From: an uncultured Myxococcales bacterium
GTDB lineage: Bacteria > Myxococcota_A > UBA9042
DNA: 64,000 nucleotides
Assembly (NCBI GenBank): GCA_903840165.1
Contig: CAIMEY010000030.1
Span: 1-64,000 of the forward strand
Reading direction: 5' to 3'
In this document: piece by piece, positions 8,664 to 16,891 of the stretch
Numbering within the stretch: the stretch's first letter is position 1
How the letters are laid out: every line of letters begins with the position of its first letter
Notes under the pieces: generated by a model
Databases searched by the model: none
What the model saw: the letters and a program-made list of their open reading frames with translations, nothing else
What the model was told of the DNA's origin: nothing
Program-made: the position numbers and the translations under genes

Positions 8664-9790
8664 GGAGCCCCCATGACCGCGCAACGACGCAGCAATTCAA
8701 CAACAGCGGCGTCCTGCCCATAGCGCTGGGCCAGCGTGGCGCGCACTTGCACGTCGGCGGGGTCCCCACGACCGCAGGACAATTCGCCAAGACGCAGAAG
8801 GGCTTCCCGCGCGTGCAGACCCCGATCGAAGCGCTGCAAGTACGCCTGCCAGACCGACTCTTCCTCAGCATATTCACGGTGTTGACGATACATCCACGCC
8901 AGCAAAGCCATGGCGTTGTCGCGACTCGAAAGGGCGCCCGGCCCCTCAGCTACCGCGCGATAGAGTTGCGCAGCCTGGGCAAACAGGCCCAGGCGCTGGT
9001 CAATTCCCGCAAGGCGCATGCGCACTTGCACAGCATCGTCGCCAATCGGGTCGCCATCCAGGTACGCAAGGGCCAGTTCCTGCGCGCGCAGCCATTGACT
9101 CTGGGCGATGACGGCGTCGATTTTAGCCACAATATCAAAGCCATGAGCGTCCTGTATCGGCTGTTGCAACGCCTGACCTGCGGCAGGGATCAGAGGCGTG
9201 GCGATCTCGCGATGAACACGCCCATGCAAGATCGTGTGCGAAAATAAAGCGTTAGCTTGATCTCCGATCGGCGCGCCGTGCGATGGCGGTTCCAGGCCCA
9301 GCAGGGGTAGAGGCTCGGCCCCAGGAAGTGACGGCGCAGACGCCAGGACCGGCACTGCCGGCATCTGTGCAAAAATAGGCTGATTTTCAGCAATCTCGCC
9401 CATAGACGCTGGCTCTGCCGGAGGCCCCAACTCAAGACCCTTGGGTGCTAACTTGGCAACTCCCCATGTCGCACCCAATGTCAACAAGACAGCCGCCGCC
9501 GCCCGCAACCGCCAATCCGCCAGCACAACCTGCCAAGCTTGGCGGCGACGAAAGGTCAGCGCGGCTTGGGCCGCCTCAGGCTGCAATTTTGCCCAAACGC
9601 GCTCGCGCATCGCCGGCTCAACAGCCTGATTCCGCATCTTTTTTGCAGCTCGCTGCAAGGCCTGCATCGCCGACCAATCGGCTGCGCAGAGGGCACAGCC
9701 CTTGAGGTGGGCGAACACGGTCGCTCGCTCCTCCGGCGTCAAGACTTCCGCTGCCAGATCGAGCAGTTGCTCTCGATCGCAGGCCGTCAT
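8660..9790 (-). CDS. Zinc-finger anti-sigma factor with long periplasmic domain
   Basis: 376-aa predicted membrane anti-sigma factor. The cytoplasmic N terminus has the zinc-binding anti-sigma pattern HLKGCALC (His28, Cys32, Cys35). One membrane helix follows, about residues 93-113, with AAAAVLLTLGATWGV. The long C-terminal part is helical, with repeated Leu/Ala pairs such as AQELALAYLDGDPIGD and AQLYRAVAEG, resembling tetratricopeptide-type repeats, and would be periplasmic. Its start overlaps the sigma factor stop as ATGA, the usual arrangement for an ECF sigma factor and its regulator. The extended outer domain suggests direct sensing or a link to the cell envelope protein encoded next. 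Confidence 0.83.
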   Translation of the reverse strand: MTACDREQLLDLAAEVLTPEERATVFAHLKGCALCAADWSAMQALQRAAKKMRNQAVEPAMRERVWAKLQPEAAQAALTFRRRQAWQVVLADWRLRAAAAVLLTLGATWGVAKLAPKGLELGPPAEPASMGEIAENQPIFAQMPAVPVLASAPSLPGAEPLPLLGLEPPSHGAPIGDQANALFSHTILHGRVHREIATPLIPAAGQALQQPIQDAHGFDIVAKIDAVIAQSQWLRAQELALAYLDGDPIGDDAVQVRMRLAGIDQRLGLFAQAAQLYRAVAEGPGALSSRDNAMALLAWMYRQHREYAEEESVWQAYLQRFDRGLHAREALLRLGELSCGRGDPADVQVRATLAQRYGQDAAVVELLRRCAVMGAP

Positions 9791-10521
9791 GGTGCCTCCC
9801 GCAGGCCGGGCTCACGGCTCCCGCGCAGTTCCACCGGGGCAGCCCCGTGACGCTCGGCCCAAGTCTGCAATACCTCCGCCCGCGTCCGCTGCAGTCGCTT
9901 GAGAACGGTACCTCGCGGTTCCCCCAAAACTTCGCCCACTTCGGACGCTGTCAGGCCCTCGACGTAGTGCAAGTAAAACGTGGTTTGCTTGGCTGGTTCA
10001 AGGGCCTGCAAGATCTGCAGCAAGGCCTGACCGGCTTGGCGCGCCACGGTACGCTCTTCAAGATCTGGTGCAATTTCATTAGGCTGCATAGCCCCTTCAC
10101 GCGCGCGTCGCAGGGTCCGCCGCCGCAGTTCACTCACGCAGACATTGACCGCAATCCGGTGAATCCACGTCGTCAGCCGCGATTCCTTGCGAAAAGACTG
10201 AATACTGCGAAAGACCCTGAGAAAGGTCTCCTGCACCGCATCGTCCACGGGCCCGCCGCGCAGCAGCAGGCGCGCCAAACCGGCTACACGGTCGACATAG
10301 AGGCGGTACAGGGTCTCAAAGGCCTGGTCGGAGCCCTGGCACAAGGCCTGCAAAAGCCTTTCCTCATCTGAAGGTTGCATGGGCAAGAGATGCAACTGAC
10401 CACCGGTCGCTGCGTCCTCGTCCCCCACCAGAACCGCCTCGGGTTCCAGGCAAGGTTCGGCCGCCGCAGCGGGCAGAACCCGCTCGGTGGTCGGACGAAG
10501 CTCGCGAACAACACTGGGCAA
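9787..10521 (-). CDS. ECF-type RNA polymerase sigma factor
   Basis: 244-aa extracytoplasmic-function sigma factor. Region 2 has FETLYRLYVDRVAGLARLLL, VQETFLRVFRSIQSFR and LTTWIHRIAVNVC, the DNA-melting and -10-recognition helices. Region 4 has LEPAKQTTFYLHYVEGLTASEVGEVLGEPRGTV, a -35-binding helix-turn-helix. About 50 poorly conserved residues precede region 2. The frame begins with TTG at 10521, with a perfect AAGGAGG four bases upstream, so this rare start looks genuine. It heads an operon with its anti-sigma factor and two proteins of unknown function, and is probably held inactive by that anti-sigma factor until an envelope signal arrives. Confidence 0.92.
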   Translation of the reverse strand: MPSVVRELRPTTERVLPAAAAEPCLEPEAVLVGDEDAATGGQLHLLPMQPSDEERLLQALCQGSDQAFETLYRLYVDRVAGLARLLLRGGPVDDAVQETFLRVFRSIQSFRKESRLTTWIHRIAVNVCVSELRRRTLRRAREGAMQPNEIAPDLEERTVARQAGQALLQILQALEPAKQTTFYLHYVEGLTASEVGEVLGEPRGTVLKRLQRTRAEVLQTWAERHGAAPVELRGSREPGLREAP

Positions 10522-10750
10522 ATGTCCTCCTTGACCCCAACCCGGACGACGATGGTCGTGCCGAACACCCGAAGCATCACGGCCTACTACTTAGAACTCT
10601 TCGCAACTTTGCTGGCCGACCGCCTGCTCCGATTTCCTGGAACGGTGACCCAGGGCTCAAACCAGATACCGCTGTGACCGCAGATACCTAGGGTAGCGGT
10701 CAAGCCAAGCCGTGCCAATCACAATTCGGATGCGCTGACAGAAGTTTTCG

Positions 10751-11872
10751 CTATTTTTCGCTTTTGCGACCCGAGGTCACCACGCGCATCCGGCCATCGG
10801 CTTGCGCCTCGATGACCACAGCACCATCCCAACCCGTTGAATAAACGGCTTTATCAATATGTCCGGGCACAAAGGTCTGCTTATGCACGCCGACCAGCAC
10901 GTCGATGGGCCGCCGGCGTCGCTCTATGCCCGCCTGCAACATCGCCACGATTTCCTTGCGCGGATGGCCGTGCTGCCAACCGGACCATTCCTCATGCCGA
11001 CTCGCAGAACTAGCTGAAAATACCGCGATTTGTGGCGACATCGCCTGCACAAACTCGGGCGTGGTGCCGTTGATCGAGCCGTGATGCCCCACCTGGTACA
11101 CGTCGACGTCGAGAATCGGATTGCCCGCCGATCGCCGTAAAAGGTCTTTGATCGCTGGCTCTTCCAGATCGCCCGTGAAGAGGCCGGACGCTTTGCCAAA
11201 ATCGATGCGCAGCACAACGCTGTGGTTATTGGCATTCTGAAAGGGTGTTTTGCCATAGCTCAAGCCCGGCCAACCCGGATCTTGGTCGACATGTCCCCAC
11301 AGGGCGCGGATCTTCGGATCGATGTCCTGGCAGCGCAGCGGATCGATGACGTCATTGGTCAACCCATTGGCATCCGGAATGTTTTTGAGTTCGACCGCAT
11401 AGTACGTGCCCGCCGGCTTGCCCGCCGCCCACGAATGCAACTCCCCTTGGGGCGCACCGCCAGAGCCTTGGTCCATGCCGTCGTCAATCGCGTGCAAAAC
11501 CTTATAACGTTCAAGGACTTTAGGCACACCCCGCGTGTGATCGATGTGCGGGTGCGTCAGCACGAGCAGGGACAACGTGTTTTGCAGGTCTTTGCGCCGG
11601 GCAAAGAAGGCATCGAGGTACTGGGTCAGCGCCCGGTCGGAATCGCAACTGCTGTCTTGCTCGCCGCCTGTGTCGATCAGGACCGCGCCGCAGGGGAACT
11701 CGTGAAGCACCGCAAGCCCTTGACCAATATCGATAAAATGGATTCGCCACAAGTCATTTCGCGGCGACAACTGGTTCTCAGTATCGGCGATTTGCTGGGC
11801 CACCTGCTGCTGCGCAACCGGCGAACAGGACGCCAGCAGCAGGGCCAGCAACATCAGAGAAACACGAAACAT
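10751..11872 (-). CDS. Metallo-beta-lactamase-fold lipoprotein (ComEC C-domain type)
   Basis: 373-aa lipoprotein: signal peptide with lipobox LLLASC and lipidated Cys16. The mature part is a metallo-beta-lactamase fold with FIDIGQGLAVL, HPHIDH (His107, His109, Asp111, His112), GLFTGDLEE and VGHHGS. This order, including the GHHGS motif, matches the hydrolase domain found at the C terminus of ComEC DNA-uptake channels and in stand-alone relatives. The metal-binding residues are present, so it should be an active hydrolase in the periplasm. Substrate is unknown; a nuclease or phosphodiesterase role is inference from the ComEC likeness. It stands alone on the minus strand. Confidence 0.85.
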   Translation of the reverse strand: MFRVSLMLLALLLASCSPVAQQQVAQQIADTENQLSPRNDLWRIHFIDIGQGLAVLHEFPCGAVLIDTGGEQDSSCDSDRALTQYLDAFFARRKDLQNTLSLLVLTHPHIDHTRGVPKVLERYKVLHAIDDGMDQGSGGAPQGELHSWAAGKPAGTYYAVELKNIPDANGLTNDVIDPLRCQDIDPKIRALWGHVDQDPGWPGLSYGKTPFQNANNHSVVLRIDFGKASGLFTGDLEEPAIKDLLRRSAGNPILDVDVYQVGHHGSINGTTPEFVQAMSPQIAVFSASSASRHEEWSGWQHGHPRKEIVAMLQAGIERRRRPIDVLVGVHKQTFVPGHIDKAVYSTGWDGAVVIEAQADGRMRVVTSGRKSEK

Positions 11873-12171
11873 TCCAAACTCCTGCTGGCAGTTACGCCTG
11901 GGCCGAGGCTACAACATACGGCTTTCAGGCTGCGGCGGCTACCTTGGCACCTAGCACGCCCATCTACGGCGATTGCTTCAAGCCTGCCGAACAACCTGCT
12001 GCATTCATTGGTTGTTGCCCTTCTCTTCGCAGCGCAAGGTCGCCGTGGTTGCGGGGCGCTGATTTTGTAGTTCTATCATGCTGTTGCAAAAACGCCGCCC
12101 TCACGAACTGGCAAGGCCGCGAACTCATGGCATGCTGGCCGTGCCGGAGCTCGGCCCCTCAGGAGGCAGGT

Positions 12172-12489
12172 ATGGAACTCGTTGTAGGCCTTGGTATTGT
12201 TCTGTTGGTCCTGGTGCTGGCGCACTGGCTCTTGCACGCCGTCATGAGCCTTGCGTGGGCGGTGATCGTCGGTCTGGCCATCGGCAGTGTCGCCAAGCTC
12301 GTGCTGCCCGGTCAGGGGCAAGTAGGCATGGTTCGTACGATTTTGGCCGGCGTCGGAGGTTCGACCATCGGCAGTGTGGTCGGCCACCGCTTCTTGCACG
12401 TGGGCTTCTTGAAGTGCTTGATTCTAGAAGTGATCTGCGCCGCTGTTCTCATCGTTGCCATGGGTGGCATCAAGCGGTTGCCGCGCTAG
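12172..12489 (+). CDS. GlsB/YeaQ/YmgE-like small membrane protein
   Basis: 105-aa protein made almost entirely of four hydrophobic segments with short loops: LGIVLLVLVLAHWLL, AWAVIVGLAIGSVA, ILAGVGGSTIGSVVG and CLILEVICAAVLIV. Glycine-rich turns such as GVGGSTIGS are typical of the transglycosylase-associated (GlsB/YeaQ) family of stress-related inner-membrane proteins. ATG 12172 follows AGGAGGCAGGT, a strong ribosome site; the frame is open far upstream but with atypical sequence. Proteins of this family are often under stress sigma factor control, and an ECF operon lies nearby, but no promoter link could be shown. Confidence 0.75.
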   Translation: MELVVGLGIVLLVLVLAHWLLHAVMSLAWAVIVGLAIGSVAKLVLPGQGQVGMVRTILAGVGGSTIGSVVGHRFLHVGFLKCLILEVICAAVLIVAMGGIKRLPR

Positions 12490-12607
12490 AACCCGCGCCA
12501 CATCAAGGCGGGACCGTCGACCCATCTGCGTGTCAATGCGCATACACCTCTGAAATAACGATTCAATACAGGCAATCGGCACACGACCAGCCATGCTGTT
12601 CGCTAGC

Positions 12608-15334
12608 CTAACTGACCGACCCACAAGCCCGCGCAACTGCTGCAAAGAATTCTACAGCTATAACGCCAACTTCTGCAGGCAGCACGCCGCCAGCCTGGGC
12701 CAAGTCCGGTCGGCCGCCGCCGCGACCACCCAGCAAAGGCGCCAATTGCCCAACCAGCGCACCGGCTTGCAGGACACCGACCGCATCGCGGGTAACAGCC
12801 ACCAGCAGCAGGGCTTTGCCGTCGGCCAGTGTCGACAGCAGGCCTACCACGCCGCTTCCCAGGTCCTCGCGCGCCTTGTCGGCCACCGCGCGCAGGGCCC
12901 CGGCATCAGCGCCTTGCACTGTGCGAAATACGGCAGTCAACTCGCCAAACTTCTTGGTTTCACTGCCGGAATCCCCTGCCGTTGCGTGCAGGGCCTTGTG
13001 CTTCCAGGTTTGTACTTCAGCCTGAGCAGTCTTGAGTTGCTCTTGAATTTTCTCTAGTTTTTCAACAACTTGCTGTTCACCACCGCCCAGGCGTCGCGCC
13101 ACCTCGCCCAAGGTCGCCGCTTGCTGCTCGGCCCAGGTCACGGCGGCTAGGTGGCAAACGGCTTCTATGCGGCGAACACCTGCTGATACTGCGGATTCAC
13201 TGAGGATCTTGATGAGACCAATGTCACCGGTGCGGCCAACGTGCGTGCCTCCGCAGAGTTCAATCGAATCGCCGAGTTCCATCACACGGACCACATCGCC
13301 GTACTTGTCGCCAAAGAAGGCAAGGGCGCCGCGCTGGACCGCCTCATCCATCGAAGTATTGGCTACTTGGGCAACGCGGTTGGCCAGTACCCGGGCGTTG
13401 GCGTGCCTTTCCACAGCGACAAGCTCGGCATCGCTCAGCGCCGCGTAATGGCTGAAATCAAAGCGCAATCGTCCTGGCTGTACCAGTGACCCGCGCTGCT
13501 TGAGGTGGGGGCCGAGCACGTCCCTGAGCGCCTTGTGCAGCAGGTGCGTCGCCGAGTGGTGGGCGGCAATACTGGCCCGACGGCCGTCATCCACCTGAAT
13601 TTGAACCTGATCCTCCGGCCACAAAGTGCCAGCTTCAATGGCCACCCGGTGCAAGAACAAACCCTGCGCAGTCTTTTGCGTATCGAGGACTTGACCTCGC
13701 CCACCCTCGCCCCAACTCAGGGTTCCGTGGTCGCCGACTTGACCACCACCCTCACCGTAAAGCGGGGTTTGATCCAAGATCACAAGGACTTCCTGACCAA
13801 CACCTGCCTGCTCGACACGCGCTCCATCGGCCAACAACGCCAGGACCTTGGCCTGACCTTGGCCATGGTCATAGCCGATGAATTGCGTGGAAATTCCTTC
13901 CGTTGTCAGCTCTTTGAGCAGTTCCTCCAACCCAGTGCCAGCCTTCTTCCACGACGCCTTGCCACGGGCGCGCTGTTGGGCCATCGCTTGGTCAAACCCA
14001 GGCATATCTAAAGTGAAACCATGTTCAGCAGCGATAAGGCCCGTCAAATCTGTGGGAAAACCATGGGTATCGTGCAGCAGAAATACCAGGTGCCCGGGCA
14101 GCAAGCGATCAACGCCCTGTGCCGTACGCTTCGAAATTTCATCAGCAATGAGCCGCTCGCCGCTCTCTAAGGTCTGCAGGAACCGCTCTTCTTCCTGCCG
14201 GGTCACCCGCGCGATCACCGCCCGCGCCGCGACGAGTTCGCCAAAGACGTCCTGGAGCAGGTCGACCACTTTGTCCGCGACTTCATAAAGAAAAGCGCCC
14301 GAAATGCCGAGCTTACGCCCGTAACGAATCGCCCGGCGCATCACCCGCCTAAGGACGTAGCCGCGGCCTTCGCTGTCCGGGAAAATGCCTTCCGCCATCA
14401 GCATCGCCGTGGTCCGGGCGTGGTCGGCAATGACGCGAAAGGCGACGTCGCGCTCAATGGCCGCATCGCCAGAGACCACGTTTTCCGGGTCGAAAAGACC
14501 GCCATAGCTTTGACCTGATTGACGTTCTACTACTTTGATCACGTCAAGAAACAGGTCCGTGTCGTAGTTGGAACGGCCGCCCTGCACCACCGAGGCGATG
14601 CGCTCAAGGCCCATGCCGGTGTCGACGCAAGGTGCCGGAAGCGGTGACAAAACACCGCCTTGGCGATCGTACTGCATAAAGACGCAGTTCCAGACTTCCA
14701 TGTAGCGGCCGTCGTCCGCCGCCAAGGTGCACTCGGGGCCCTGGCTGGGATCAAGATCGAAGTAAATCTCCGTACATGGGCCACAAGGACCGCTTTCGCC
14801 CATGGCCCAGAAGTTGTCCTTTTCGCCTAGGCCGACGATGCGCTCGGCTGGCAAGCCTGCGATCTGCATCCATAAATCACGGGCCTCATGGTCGCCACTC
14901 ACCGAGTCATTGCCGGCAAAGTAAGTCGTCACCAGACGGCTTGGGTCCAGGTGCAGCTCTTCGGTCAAGAACTGCCACGCGTAACGAATGGCCCCTTCTT
15001 TGAAATAGGCACCAAACGAGAAATTCCCTAGCATTTCAAAGAATGTATGATGCCGCCGCGTCCGCCCGACATTCTCGAGGTCGTTGTGCTTGCCCGAGAC
15101 GCGCAGGCACTTTTGCGTCGAAGTCGCTGTGGCAAATGGTGCTGGCCGTGCCCCGGTAAAATAGTCCTTAAACTGAACCATCCCTGCATTTACAAACAAT
15201 AAAGTGGGATCAGCAGGAGGCAGCAGCGAATGGGAGCCAACCCGGGTGTGGCCATGGGCTGCGAAAAACTCAAGAAAAGCTTGACGAATTTCCGTGACAG
15301 TTCGCGGTGTGGCTGATGGCTGATGCTGAGTCAT
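12608..15334 (-). CDS. alaS: Alanine-tRNA ligase
   Basis: 908-aa alanyl-tRNA synthetase, which charges tRNA-Ala. The class II catalytic N terminus reads FLEFFAAHGHTRVGSHSLLP and LLFVNAGMVQFKDYFTG. Aminoacylation motifs include TFFEMLGNFSFGAYFK and GMGLERIASV. The editing domain has the zinc ligands in HHSATHLLH and CGGTHV. A coiled-coil-like region with EEQLKTAQAEVQTWKHKAL leads to the C-Ala domain. Length is close to the family norm. ATG 15334 is preferred because GGGGAAAAGCGGA precedes it; an in-frame ATG at 15364 adds ten residues and is possible. It is on the minus strand after the nitronate monooxygenase-like gene. Confidence 0.97.
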   Translation of the reverse strand: MTQHQPSATPRTVTEIRQAFLEFFAAHGHTRVGSHSLLPPADPTLLFVNAGMVQFKDYFTGARPAPFATATSTQKCLRVSGKHNDLENVGRTRRHHTFFEMLGNFSFGAYFKEGAIRYAWQFLTEELHLDPSRLVTTYFAGNDSVSGDHEARDLWMQIAGLPAERIVGLGEKDNFWAMGESGPCGPCTEIYFDLDPSQGPECTLAADDGRYMEVWNCVFMQYDRQGGVLSPLPAPCVDTGMGLERIASVVQGGRSNYDTDLFLDVIKVVERQSGQSYGGLFDPENVVSGDAAIERDVAFRVIADHARTTAMLMAEGIFPDSEGRGYVLRRVMRRAIRYGRKLGISGAFLYEVADKVVDLLQDVFGELVAARAVIARVTRQEEERFLQTLESGERLIADEISKRTAQGVDRLLPGHLVFLLHDTHGFPTDLTGLIAAEHGFTLDMPGFDQAMAQQRARGKASWKKAGTGLEELLKELTTEGISTQFIGYDHGQGQAKVLALLADGARVEQAGVGQEVLVILDQTPLYGEGGGQVGDHGTLSWGEGGRGQVLDTQKTAQGLFLHRVAIEAGTLWPEDQVQIQVDDGRRASIAAHHSATHLLHKALRDVLGPHLKQRGSLVQPGRLRFDFSHYAALSDAELVAVERHANARVLANRVAQVANTSMDEAVQRGALAFFGDKYGDVVRVMELGDSIELCGGTHVGRTGDIGLIKILSESAVSAGVRRIEAVCHLAAVTWAEQQAATLGEVARRLGGGEQQVVEKLEKIQEQLKTAQAEVQTWKHKALHATAGDSGSETKKFGELTAVFRTVQGADAGALRAVADKAREDLGSGVVGLLSTLADGKALLLVAVTRDAVGVLQAGALVGQLAPLLGGRGGGRPDLAQAGGVLPAEVGVIAVEFFAAVARACGSVS

Positions 15335-15512
15335 GGTCCGCTTTTCCCCAAAAAGACTTGTCATTCTAGGGCATCAACGCCCTGGCTGCAGCAGCTGCCA
15401 TGGCTGCGCAAGACCGGGCAAGATAGCGCACCTTGGCGCATTTGACGAGGCGATGGACCGGCAGGGCGCGCAAAGGCTTGATAGTACGAGCGAATCCTTA
15501 CCGCTTGAATCC

Positions 15513-16541
15513 TTACGATTTTGCCGAAAATGCTGCTTGGGCGGCGTTGTCGAAGCGAGCGACAATGGCCCCGGCCGACTCCACGGCTGTGATACCAGCG
15601 ACCGACTTGCCGGCCTGCCAGAAATCTTTGTAGCCGGTGCCGTGGTGCAAGGTCTTCTTGAGTTTCCACAGCGATTGCAGGGAGTAAAACATCCGCATGT
15701 AGTGCTTGGTCTTGGCGTTGCGCAGCAGCAATCGCGCCACGGGCCCCGCCTTGGCACCGACTTTGTCGATGTACGGCGTGCGGATAATGGCGACGGGCAC
15801 GCCGCTGATCTTGTCGGTTAGGACAATGTCGTCGGCCGTTGCCCGCAGAATCGCGGCCTTGTAATCCGGATGGGTCTGACATTGCTCTGTGGCGATGAAG
15901 CGAGTGCCCATCTGCACACCGGCATAACCCTGTTGCAAAGCAAGGACATAGTCGGCTTCATTGCCGACGCCACCTGCGCACACCACCGGCAGTCCGAGAG
16001 GCGCCAACTCCGCAATCAACTGAGCCGGCGTACGGCCTCCCGCGTGCCCGCCCGCGCGATCATTGACGGCAATCAACCCTGAAACGCCTGATTTAATAGC
16101 TTTTTCTGCCCATTTGCGCTCAGTCACTGCGTGATACACCACCCCGCCCAAGGGACGGACGCGATCGACGATCCAGCGAGGATTGCCCAGGGAAGTCACA
16201 AAGAAGCGAACACCTTCCTCCAACGCGATGTCGACCCAGTTGCGCATCCGCTCTAGGTAGGCGTTGCTGGATTTCTCAGTGATCACGTTCATGCCTATCG
16301 GCTTGCCATCACAGGCCGCCTTAATAAGGCGTAATCCTTCACGAAAATCGGTCTTGTGGGCGTAGACCAGCGAAATCGGCTGCACAATGCCCATGCCACC
16401 GGCCTTGGACACAGCGGCGACCAGCTGCCAGTTGCTGCAGGGATACATCGCCCCGCAGAGAATGGGCGTCTGAATCTTGGCATCGCGGCAAAGTGCTAAA
16501 CCGGCCGAAAGGTTTTGATTATTCACGTGTTCAGGATGCAT
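15513..16541 (-). CDS. Nitronate monooxygenase-like FMN enzyme
   Basis: 342-aa TIM-barrel flavoprotein of the nitronate monooxygenase (2-nitropropane dioxygenase) family, which also includes FabK-type enoyl-ACP reductases. Signatures are QTPILCGAMYPCSN at the N terminus, GVSGLIAVNDRAGGHAGG in the centre (FMN phosphate/active-site loop) and PVVCAGGVGNEADYVLALQ followed by GVQMGTRFIATEQC. FAD is not expected. ATG 16541 is preceded by GGAGGGCAA, a strong ribosome site; an upstream start at 16598 would only add a poor sequence. The substrate cannot be set from the sequence. Confidence 0.88.
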   Translation of the reverse strand: MHPEHVNNQNLSAGLALCRDAKIQTPILCGAMYPCSNWQLVAAVSKAGGMGIVQPISLVYAHKTDFREGLRLIKAACDGKPIGMNVITEKSSNAYLERMRNWVDIALEEGVRFFVTSLGNPRWIVDRVRPLGGVVYHAVTERKWAEKAIKSGVSGLIAVNDRAGGHAGGRTPAQLIAELAPLGLPVVCAGGVGNEADYVLALQQGYAGVQMGTRFIATEQCQTHPDYKAAILRATADDIVLTDKISGVPVAIIRTPYIDKVGAKAGPVARLLLRNAKTKHYMRMFYSLQSLWKLKKTLHHGTGYKDFWQAGKSVAGITAVESAGAIVARFDNAAQAAFSAKS

Positions 16542-16790
16542 TTGCCCTCCATGACCCAAGGGTGCCTGTTGCGCCTTAGGCCTTGCGCAGGATCGCACGG
16601 CACCTGCAACCGAGCAACCCGCAGTTGATGGTCACGCCGGCGAAAAGCAAGCTTGAAGCCCTTTGCACGGGCAGTCGAATAAACATTACAATACCATGCA
16701 CTTATCGCCAATGTCATCAGTTCAGCGCCAAGAACGTCTAAGAGGGTTCAGGTGTAAAGGGAACTGTGCTACGCGGCAAAATAGAGCCGC

Positions 16791-16818
16791 TTGACAAGCA
16801 GTTGCGTAACGATAATCT
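16791..16818 (+). promoter_or_regulatory. Possible sigma-70-type promoter for the lipoprotein/metzincin operon
   Basis: A perfect TTGACA (16791-16796) is followed after 16 bases by TAATCT (16813-16818). This resembles a housekeeping -35/-10 pair. Transcription would start near 16825, which lies upstream of the chosen ATG at 16892 but downstream of the longest open frame (16766), so it supports the shorter start. The -10 match is only moderate and the spacing is one short of ideal. Confidence 0.4.
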
Positions 16819-16891
16819 CGCCCGCCGTCAACGCTTGAACTTAGCCCAAGTTCAGGCCGGAATCAGCGACATGTTCGCCAAGGACTTCACC

